Shown here piece by piece: positions 1 through 4,867 of a DNA stretch of 5,273 bases (position 1 is the stretch's first letter; each line of letters begins with the position of its first letter). The stretch is from an uncultured Lachnospiraceae bacterium (GTDB lineage: Bacteria > Bacillota_A > Clostridia > Lachnospirales > Lachnospiraceae), in the NCBI GenBank assembly GCA_946630765.1, contig CAMOZF010000148.1:1-5273 (forward strand), in the 5' to 3' direction. The notes beneath the pieces were generated by a model. The model saw only the letters and a program-made list of their open reading frames with translations, ran no database searches and was not told the origin of the DNA. Position numbers and translations under genes: made by a program.

Positions 1-683
1 AGGAACGCGTCCGGCGGAAAATGCCCGATCAGGACGGAAAGTATATTGCGTATTATCAGGCCTTTACGAACACCTATGCGCCGGTCGAACGGCTCCGGGC
101 GCTGTTCACGGAAGCGATCCGCTGTCCGGAAATCGTGATTCTGTCGGTCGCGACGCGGCCGGACTGCCTCGGGGAGGAGGTTGTGGCGCTCCTTGGCGAG
201 CTGAACCGCATCAAGCCGGTCTGGGTGGAGCTGGGACTTCAGACAGTTCATCAGAAGACGGCCGAATACATTCGGCGCGGCTATCCTCTGGCGGTGTATG
301 ACGCTGCGGTGAAGCGGCTTCGGGATGCCGGAATCTATGTGATTACGCATGTGATCCTCGGCCTTCCGGGTGAGTCCCGGGAGGAGATGCTGGAGACCGT
401 GCGCTATGTCGGCGCGTCCGGCGTGCAGGGCATCAAGCTGCAGCTTCTTCATGTGATCAAAGGGACAGACCTCGAAGAAGCGTATCAGGCGGGCCGCTTT
501 GAAACCTTGTCGATGGAGGAATATGTCGATCTGGTCGCAGAATGTATCCGCGTGCTTCCGGAGGACATCTGCATTCACCGAATGACCGGGGACGGCGATA
601 AGCGGACGCTGATCGCCCCCTTATGGAGCGCGGATAAGAAGCGGGTACTGAACGCGCTGAGGAAGAAACTGAAGGCGCAGTGA
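1..683 (+). CDS. Radical SAM protein, TIGR01212 (YtqA/YhcC) family, 5' end outside the window
   Basis: The reading frame is open from the first base (first whole codon at 3) to TGA at 681-683, giving 226 visible residues. Family members are about 300-320 residues, so roughly 80-90 N-terminal residues, including the CxxxCxxC iron-sulfur motif, lie to the left. The ATG at 21 is internal, because family-like sequence already surrounds it. Recognisable segments are KYIAYYQAFTNTYAPVE just after that ATG, VWVELGLQT, THVILGLPGES (radical SAM barrel strands) and a C-terminal GDGDKRTLIAPLWS block typical of this family. The enzyme is predicted to be cytoplasmic, a SAM-cleaving Fe-S protein. As I recall, recent B. 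subtilis work ties YtqA to maturation of the mnm5s2U wobble base of tRNA. That role is transferred by family only. The gene ends in a shared terminator and converges on the GGT-family gene. Family assignment is strong; the reaction is not certain. Confidence 0.9.
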   Translation, partial: ERVRRKMPDQDGKYIAYYQAFTNTYAPVERLRALFTEAIRCPEIVILSVATRPDCLGEEVVALLGELNRIKPVWVELGLQTVHQKTAEYIRRGYPLAVYDAAVKRLRDAGIYVITHVILGLPGESREEMLETVRYVGASGVQGIKLQLLHVIKGTDLEEAYQAGRFETLSMEEYVDLVAECIRVLPEDICIHRMTGDGDKRTLIAPLWSADKKRVLNALRKKLKAQ

Positions 684-700
684 AAAAGTTGATGATGCAG

Positions 701-753
701 AAAAACCGTCCGGACTGAAAGAATCCGGACGGCTTTACTTTTTTACTCTTTTT
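701..753. terminator. Bidirectional intrinsic terminator between convergent genes
   Basis: A perfect 9-bp GC-rich stem, CCGTCCGGA at 706-714 and TCCGGACGG at 724-732, closes a 9-base loop. On the + strand it is followed by a T-rich tract at 734-753, serving the radical SAM gene. On the - strand the A-run at 701-705 becomes a T5 tract, serving the GGT-family gene whose stop is at 767-769. A single hairpin therefore serves both genes, whose stop codons are only 83 bases apart. Confidence 0.9.
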
Positions 754-766
754 GAGAATCCGCCCG

Positions 767-2395
767 TCAGAAGCAGGCGATATTGCTGTCGGTGCGGGAT
801 TCGGTGCCGCCGACAAGGACGCCGTTATCGAGCTTCACGATCATCTGGCCGCGGCCGAAGGAACCGGTATTCAGATCGACGCTGATCTCGTGGCCCATGC
901 GGGACAGCGAACGCGCAAGGTTCGCATCAAAGCGGGACTCCACGGTGACGGAGCCGTCGCGCATCCACTGGAAACGGGGCGCGTCAAGCGCCTGCTGCGG
1001 ATCCATTCCGAAATCGATATAGTTCATCGCGACCTGAACATGGCCCTGCGGCTGCATATAACCGCCCATGACGCCAAAGGGTCCGACGGGGAGCTTGTCC
1101 TTCATGATAAAGCCCGGAATGATCGTGTGGTAGCTCCGCTTTCCGGGGCGAATGAAGTTTGCGTCCGCCGGATTCAGCGAGAAATCCGCCCCGCGGTTCT
1201 GCAGGCCGATGCCGGTGCCGGGAATCACAATGCAGGAGCCGAAGCCCATGTAGTTGGACTGAATATAGGAAACCATATTGCCCTCCGAATCCGCGGCGCA
1301 GAGATAAACCGTGCCGCTTTTCGGGGGAATTTTGCTGCCGTAGGTCTGCGCGCGGTCCGTGATCTCCCGGGCGCGCAGCGCGCCGTATTGCGGCTGCAGA
1401 AGGTCATGGTAGGAGAAGGGCATATCAAAAGGATCCGTCACGCTCGCGAAGGCATCCTGGAAAGCGATTTTCAGCGCCTCGATCTGGCGGTGGCGGGTCA
1501 GCGGACTCTCAGGATCTGCAAAATCAAACTCCTTTAGGATATTCAGCGCCATCAGCGCGACAATGCCCTGGCCGTTCGGCGGAATCTCGCAGACCTCGTA
1601 GCCGCGGTAATTCACGCGGATCGGCTCGACCCACTGCGCTTCAAAGCGCTCAAGATCGGACTTCCGCAAAAAGCCGCCGTATTTCAGGCTTTCCTTTTCA
1701 ATTTGATCACCGAGCTCGCCGTGGTACAGCGCGTCGGTGTCGGTAGATCCAAGAAGCGTGAGGGTCTTTGCGTGTGCCGGAAGCTTCACGATGCTGCCGG
1801 GCTTCGGCGCCTCGCCGTCAAATGTGAACGTGTCGAACCAGGCCGCAAACTCCGGCCCCGAAAGCCGCTTTTTGTAGCTCGAAAGCGCATTCTGCCAGCT
1901 CCTTGCGATGTTCGGGGAGATGGCGTAACCGTCTTCCGCGTAATGGACGGCCGGAGCCAGGTTTTCGGAGAGGCTGCGCTTCCCGAAACGCTTCGTCAGT
2001 TCCTTCCATGCCTTCACAGCCCCGGGAACCGTGACCGGTGTCCAGCCGAGCGCGGGCATTTTACCGTCTGCGGCTTTTCCGGAACTCAGAATATTTTCGG
2101 CGCTGGCAAGCATCGGCGCGGGGCCGCTCGCGTTCAGACCGAAAAGCTGCTGTTCCTTCTCGGACCAGATCAGTGCGAAGGCGTCGGCGCCGAGGCCGTT
2201 GTCTGTCGGCTCGCAGACCGTGAGGGCAGCCGCGGCAGCAACAATCGCGTCCACCGCGTTCCCGCCGTTTTTCAGCGCGTCGAGTCCGGCGGCAGAGGCC
2301 ATCGGACAGGAACAGTTCACCATGCCGCCCCGTGCATAGATCGGGAAGCGCTGGGAAGGATATCTCTGGGCTAAAGGATCAAAGGTTGTTTTCAT
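767..2395 (-). CDS. Gamma-glutamyltransferase family protein (YwrD-like Ntn hydrolase), cytoplasmic
   Basis: This 542-residue protein matches the usual length of GGT-family proenzymes (about 520-580). These self-cleave to a large and a small subunit, freeing an N-terminal Thr nucleophile that hydrolyses or transfers gamma-glutamyl or acyl groups. The likely nucleophile is Thr362 in GTVYLCAADSEGNMVS, followed by SNYMGFGS and GTGIGLQNRG, which is the YwrD/acylase style of the family. The GG oxyanion motif is in GVMGGYMQPQGH (441-452). The N-terminal half carries the family hallmarks GGNAVDA (44-50) and NGLGADAF (66-73). The N-terminus (MKTTFDPLAQRYPSQR) has no hydrophobic signal, so the protein should stay in the cytoplasm, unlike classical secreted GGT. 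The expected substrate-binding Arg of classical GGTs is not obvious (NASGPAP at 88-94), so the substrate is open. Start choice: the ATG at 2395 has AAGGAG (2406-2411) 10 bases upstream, and in-frame ATGs at 2416 and 2464 lie in the first bases of the transcript or inside the promoter. Confidence 0.88.
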   Translation of the reverse strand: MKTTFDPLAQRYPSQRFPIYARGGMVNCSCPMASAAGLDALKNGGNAVDAIVAAAAALTVCEPTDNGLGADAFALIWSEKEQQLFGLNASGPAPMLASAENILSSGKAADGKMPALGWTPVTVPGAVKAWKELTKRFGKRSLSENLAPAVHYAEDGYAISPNIARSWQNALSSYKKRLSGPEFAAWFDTFTFDGEAPKPGSIVKLPAHAKTLTLLGSTDTDALYHGELGDQIEKESLKYGGFLRKSDLERFEAQWVEPIRVNYRGYEVCEIPPNGQGIVALMALNILKEFDFADPESPLTRHRQIEALKIAFQDAFASVTDPFDMPFSYHDLLQPQYGALRAREITDRAQTYGSKIPPKSGTVYLCAADSEGNMVSYIQSNYMGFGSCIVIPGTGIGLQNRGADFSLNPADANFIRPGKRSYHTIIPGFIMKDKLPVGPFGVMGGYMQPQGHVQVAMNYIDFGMDPQQALDAPRFQWMRDGSVTVESRFDANLARSLSRMGHEISVDLNTGSFGRGQMIVKLDNGVLVGGTESRTDSNIACF

Positions 2396-2435
2396 GCTGT
2401 CACTGCTCCTTATCATAAGCTCTTCGTTAGTTATG

Positions 2436-2464
2436 AATATACATACATATGGCAGGATAGTCAA
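2436..2464 (-). promoter_or_regulatory. Sigma-A promoter of the GGT-family gene
   Basis: Read on the - strand, TTGACT (2459-2464) is followed by a 17-base spacer and TATATT (2436-2441). Transcription should start near 2429, leaving a leader of about 34 bases before the ATG at 2395 with AAGGAG within it. The position rules out the in-frame ATG at 2464, which lies inside the -35 box. Confidence 0.8.
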
Positions 2465-2482
2465 GAAAAACTCTCTTTCCGG

Positions 2483-2511
2483 TTGACAGGAACAGCGCGG
2501 GAAAGTAAGAT
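2483..2511 (+). promoter_or_regulatory. Sigma-A promoter of the ccdA-tlpA operon
   Basis: A perfect TTGACA (2483-2488), a 17-base spacer and TAAGAT (2506-2511) form a strong promoter. Transcription should start near 2517-2518, about 31 bases before the ccdA start. Its -35 box lies only 18 bases from the -35 box of the divergent GGT-family promoter. Confidence 0.82.
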
Positions 2512-2548
2512 GGAGAGGACATGTTGAAATGGAGAAGACGCTGAGTTT

Positions 2549-3229
2549 ATGGAATATCTGATTACTTTTCTCGAGGGCATCATTTCCTTTATTTCGCCCT
2601 GCATGCTACCGATGCTGCCGATCTACCTGAGCTATTTTGCGGGTGAAGGGACGGAGCTTCCGGACCGGCAGAAGAAAAAGGGGCGGGCCTTTCTGGGCGC
2701 GCTGATGTTTGTCCTTGGCTTCACGATTGTTTTCTGCATCCTCGGCCTTTTTGCCGGGGCGGCCGGCCGTCTTCTGATGCGCTATCAGACAGCGCTGAAT
2801 ATCGTGACCGGACTTCTCGTGATTTTCTTCGGCCTGGTATTTATGGATGTCATCCCGCTGCCTTTTCTTCGCGGCATCCGTGTGAAATGGCAGATTACGG
2901 GGCTCTTTTCGGCCTTTGTGTTCGGGCTGATTTTCTCGGTGAGCCTGACGCCCTGTGTCGGCGCTTTTCTGGGCTCGGCGCTGATGCTGGCCTCGCAGCG
3001 GGCCAGTATGTGGAAGGGACTGACGCTTCTGCTGGTGTATTCGATGGGGCTCGGGCTTCCGTTCCTGCTGTCGGCGATCCTTCTCGAGAAGCTTCGCGAC
3101 ACCTTCGGCTGGATCAAGCGGCATTACCGGGTGATTAATATTGTCTGCGGCATCTTCCTGATCATCGTCGGCATCCTGATGGCGACAGGTCAGCTGCAGC
3201 GGCTCCTTTCATTCTTATCGGTACAGTAA
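2549..3229 (+). CDS. ccdA: CcdA/DsbD-type membrane thiol-disulfide transporter
   Basis: This 226-residue integral membrane protein has about six hydrophobic helices (roughly 10-30, 47-72, 83-103, 118-147, 158-180 and 194-214). It has the two family-defining Cys motifs: ISPCMLPMLPIY with Cys18 in the first helix, and SLTPCVGAFLGSAL with Cys136 in the fourth. CcdA proteins take electrons from cytoplasmic thioredoxin and pass them across the membrane to an external thioredoxin-like protein. The next gene, 19 bases downstream, encodes exactly such a partner, so the two form an operon. No cytochrome c or heme-handling gene is visible, so reduction of other external thiols (for example a methionine sulfoxide reductase or disulfide-bonded proteins) is as likely as cytochrome maturation. 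The start is set by family N-termini and by an in-frame TGA at 2525-2527, with no other start between. Its ribosome binding site is poor: GAAG is 11 bases and GGAG 14 bases upstream. Confidence 0.93.
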   Translation: MEYLITFLEGIISFISPCMLPMLPIYLSYFAGEGTELPDRQKKKGRAFLGALMFVLGFTIVFCILGLFAGAAGRLLMRYQTALNIVTGLLVIFFGLVFMDVIPLPFLRGIRVKWQITGLFSAFVFGLIFSVSLTPCVGAFLGSALMLASQRASMWKGLTLLLVYSMGLGLPFLLSAILLEKLRDTFGWIKRHYRVINIVCGIFLIIVGILMATGQLQRLLSFLSVQ

Positions 3230-3248
3230 AACAGACATTGGAGGGCAT

Positions 3249-3977
3249 ATGAATAAAAAAGTATTGAAATGGATTCTCGGTTTACTTCTTCTCGGGCTGA
3301 TCATCCTCGGTGCGTCGGTTTTATACCGGCGGCTTTCGCCGTCTGTTCTGAAGAACAGCGCCGAAAAGACGGCGGCGTCTTCTTCAGCAGCGGAGAATGA
3401 AACGGCGGCAGACGAAACGCGCATTGAAGTGACCGCCGAAGAAACAACGGAAGAAGCCGGGGAAGAGACGGTGACGATCGAGACGAGAACGGCGTCGGAA
3501 AGCGGGAGCAGTGAGACGCCCGCGGCGGTGGATTCGACGGGAGAAGCTGCGGAGGTCATCATCGCACCGGATTTTTCGATGCAGAATAAAGACGGCGAAA
3601 CCGTGAAGCTTTCGGACTTTTTCGACAAGCCGGCGATCCTGAATTTCTGGGCCAGCTGGTGTCCGCCCTGCCGCGAGGAGATGCCGTATTTCGAAGAGGC
3701 CTATAAACTGTACGGGGACGAATTCAATTACATTTTCGTGGATCTGACAGACGGAAGTCGGGAAACGGTGGAGACTGCGAAGCAATTTATCGAGGAGCAG
3801 GGCTACAGCTTCCCTGTGTATTTCGATACGGAATATGAAGGCGCGTATACCTACGGGATTTCGTCGATTCCGATGACCTTTTTCCTGGACGAGGGCGGCG
3901 AGATGCTGGCCTACCGGATCGGTGCACTGACAAGAGACATGCTGTTCACGCAGCTTGAAAAGATGCGGGAGGAATAA
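3249..3977 (+). CDS. Membrane-anchored TlpA/ResA-like thiol-disulfide oxidoreductase with long acidic linker
   Basis: This 242-residue protein has three parts. Residues 1-30 are a short positively charged start (MNKKVLKW) and one hydrophobic helix (about 8-26) with no lipobox Cys, so it is probably an uncleaved anchor. Residues 35-103 are a low-complexity Ala/Thr/Ser/Glu linker with 18 acidic and 4 basic residues. Residues 104-242 are a TlpA-type thioredoxin fold: APDFSMQNKDGETVKLSDF, then LNFWASWCPPC with redox Cys138 and Cys141, and the cis-proline loop SSIPMTFF (Pro208). It should face outward and be kept reduced by the CcdA encoded just upstream, then reduce target disulfides. A GGAGG (3240-3244) lies 4 bases before the ATG. 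The last hydrophobic and charged segment (TQLEKMREE) is a normal thioredoxin C-terminal helix. It could be named resA or tlpA, but no cytochrome c partner is visible to justify a symbol. Confidence 0.93.
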   Translation: MNKKVLKWILGLLLLGLIILGASVLYRRLSPSVLKNSAEKTAASSSAAENETAADETRIEVTAEETTEEAGEETVTIETRTASESGSSETPAAVDSTGEAAEVIIAPDFSMQNKDGETVKLSDFFDKPAILNFWASWCPPCREEMPYFEEAYKLYGDEFNYIFVDLTDGSRETVETAKQFIEEQGYSFPVYFDTEYEGAYTYGISSIPMTFFLDEGGEMLAYRIGALTRDMLFTQLEKMREE

Positions 3978-4013
3978 CCCGCCCGTGACTGTCATCCCGA
4001 GCGACATTCGCAC

Positions 4014-4052
4014 AAAAAAAGAACACCAACCCCGGACCGAAGTCTCAGAACT
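4014..4052 (-). terminator. Probable intrinsic terminator of tRNA-Lys
   Basis: On the - strand, 12 bases past the tRNA 3' end, the sequence can fold into a stem (4028-4052) capped by a C(UUCG)G tetraloop (4037-4042). It has about ten pairs, including several G-U pairs, and one bulged A. A tract of seven Ts (4014-4020) follows, after GGTGTTC. The loop and T-tract are typical of terminators, but the outer stem is weak because of its wobble pairs. Confidence 0.55.
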
Positions 4053-4064
4053 GATGCTCCCCCG

Positions 4065-4137
4065 TGCACCTTCAGGGGCTCGAACCCTGGACACCCTGAT
4101 TAAGAGTCAGGTGCTCTACCAACTGAGCTAAAGGTGC
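4065..4137 (-). tRNA. tRNA-Lys (anticodon CTT)
   Basis: The 73-base gene folds into a complete cloverleaf on the - strand. The acceptor is GCACCTT with AAGGTGC; the D arm is GCTC-AGTTGGTA-GAGC. The anticodon arm is CCTGA-CTCTTAA-TCAGG with anticodon CTT (4102-4104). The variable loop is GTGTC and the T arm is CAGGG-TTCGAGC-CCCTG. All stems pair fully. The discriminator is A and the next bases are CGG rather than CCA, so the CCA end must be added by nucleotidyltransferase. It reads AAG codons (Lys). It has its own promoter and terminator and no other tRNA beside it. It lies opposite to, and directly downstream of, the ccdA-tlpA operon. Confidence 0.97.
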
Positions 4138-4160
4138 TTGTGTTTTCTGAACACAAGCGC
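4134..4160. repeat. Inverted repeat spanning the tRNA-Lys leader and 5' end
   Basis: GCTTGTGTT (4136-4144) and AACACAAGC (4150-4158) are perfect 9-bp arms around a 5-base loop. One G-T wobble and one more G-C pair extend them to 4134-4160. The left arm includes the first bases of mature tRNA-Lys; the right arm reaches the -10 region. If transcription starts near 4154, only the inner part (GTGTT with AACAC) can pair in the leader RNA. Confidence 0.7.
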
Positions 4161-4161
4161 T

Positions 4162-4190
4162 ATTATAGTCACTGCGTCTCCAAAAGTCAA
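4162..4190 (-). promoter_or_regulatory. Strong sigma-A promoter of tRNA-Lys
   Basis: On the - strand, TTGACT (4185-4190), a 17-base spacer and a perfect TATAAT (4162-4167) form a near-consensus promoter, as expected for a tRNA gene. Transcription should start near 4154-4155, giving a leader of about 17 bases for RNase P to remove. Confidence 0.88.
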
Positions 4191-4219
4191 GGACTTTTTT
4201 TCGCAGTGATTTATTTTTG
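4169..4219 (+). terminator. Candidate terminator of ccdA-tlpA, a nested dyad overlapping the tRNA-Lys promoter
   Basis: The outer arms TCACTGCG (4169-4176) and CGCAGTGA (4202-4209) pair perfectly. Inside them, AAAAGTC (4182-4188) and GACTTTT (4192-4198) form a second, almost concentric stem around AAG. On the + strand the outer stem is followed at once by TTTATTTTTG (4210-4219), as in an intrinsic terminator. This is the first such signal downstream of the tlpA-like gene. The internal loop weakens it, so the call is tentative. The same bases contain the -35 box and spacer of the tRNA promoter on the other strand, so the dyad could instead be a regulatory site. Confidence 0.45.
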
Positions 4220-4250
4220 TGAAAACTGTGTGACGAAGATCGGCGGGTTG

Positions 4251-4272
4251 TTGATTTTTCGGTAAAAATCAA
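4251..4272. repeat. Perfect 9-bp dyad between -35 and -10, possible operator
   Basis: TTGATTTTT (4251-4259) and AAAAATCAA (4264-4272) are perfect inverted arms separated by CGGT. The dyad covers the whole -35 box and nearly all of the spacer, ending two bases before the -10 box. This is a classic place for a repressor to block RNA polymerase. No T-tract follows in either direction, so it is not a terminator. No regulator is encoded in the window. Confidence 0.6.
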
Positions 4273-4279
4273 GTATACT
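4251..4279 (+). promoter_or_regulatory. Sigma-A promoter of the GNAT-trmB operon
   Basis: TTGATT (4251-4256), a 17-base spacer and TATACT (4274-4279) match a sigma-A promoter. Transcription should start near 4286, about 24 bases before the GNAT start codon. It points away from the tRNA-Lys promoter about 60 bases to its left, so the two transcripts diverge. Confidence 0.78.
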
Positions 4280-4309
4280 AAGAGCTCTGAAAGAGGGGGA
4301 CAAGGGAAA

Positions 4310-4867
4310 ATGCTGCCAGATTTTTATGATCCGGATGCGGTGATCGAAACGGAAAGACTGATGCTTCGGCCGCTTGAGGAGCGCGATGCGCTTTCTGTCT
4401 ACCGTGAGATCAATCACGATCCCGAAGTGCTGAGATATTATCTCGCGCCCTATATCGAGCGGGAGGAGGACGCCTCCGTCTCGGGGATGATTGCATCCTG
4501 CAGGGCGCAGAAAATGTACATTTTCGCGGTGGTAAATAAAGAAAGCGGACAGCTGATCGGGATGCTGAACCAGTGTTCTGCCCCCAATATGTACTTCAGA
4601 AGCCTGGAACTCGGATACGCCTTCGGGCGCGCGCACTGGAATCAGGGCTACGCGACAGAAGCGCTCCGGGCCGCGATTGACTTCATGTTCCTCCGGGGCA
4701 TTCACAAGCTGACCTGCTGCCACATAGTCGAAAATGCAGCGAGCGGGCGCGTCATGCAGAAGGCGGGCATGATCTACGAGGGCATCCGGCCTTCTGAAAT
4801 CTATTATCACGGAAAGTACTGGGATACGGCGAATTATTATATCCTGAATCCCGACGATGAGGTTTGA
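4310..4867 (+). CDS. GNAT family N-acetyltransferase, RimJ/RimL type
   Basis: This 185-residue protein has the length and layout of the Acetyltransf_3 (RimJ/RimL) branch of the GNAT superfamily. These enzymes move an acetyl group from acetyl-CoA to an amine, often a protein N-terminus. The opening IETERLMLRPLEERDA (12-27) is the usual first strand. The acetyl-CoA-binding motif A is LGYAFGRAHWNQGYATEALR (101-120), with the pyrophosphate loop around NQGYA. Motif B is ENAASGRVMQKAGMIYEG (141-158), the standard ending where a helix and a following strand complete the CoA site. The substrate cannot be told from the sequence; ribosomal proteins, small amines and antibiotics are all known for relatives. 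The ATG at 4310 has GAGGGGG (4293-4299) 10 bases upstream. The gene is the first of an operon with trmB, whose ATG directly follows its TGA. Confidence 0.9.
   Translation: MLPDFYDPDAVIETERLMLRPLEERDALSVYREINHDPEVLRYYLAPYIEREEDASVSGMIASCRAQKMYIFAVVNKESGQLIGMLNQCSAPNMYFRSLELGYAFGRAHWNQGYATEALRAAIDFMFLRGIHKLTCCHIVENAASGRVMQKAGMIYEGIRPSEIYYHGKYWDTANYYILNPDDEV

Noticed and set aside
752..1537. Long open frame (261 codons) on the + strand
   Set aside because: It is antisense to the GGT-family gene, has no family-like motifs, begins in the terminator region and has low-information, Arg/Ala-rich translation typical of the opposite strand of GC-rich genes.
2396..2464. Extended N-terminus (23 more residues) for the GGT-family protein
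   Set aside because: The first ATG lies in the -35 box, and the one at 2416 is only about 13 bases from the predicted transcript start. The added residues do not look like a signal peptide, and AAGGAG favours 2395.
3384..4094. Open frame of 236 codons on the - strand
   Set aside because: It is antisense to the TlpA-like gene and its start overlaps the tRNA-Lys gene; no recognisable domain.
4065..4137. tRNA-Lys as an integration site for a mobile element
   Set aside because: No repeat of the tRNA 3' end, integrase or phage gene is seen in the window, and the flanking genes are housekeeping.
4251..4272. Palindrome as an intrinsic terminator
   Set aside because: It is A/T-rich, lacks a following T-tract on either strand and is placed within a good promoter.
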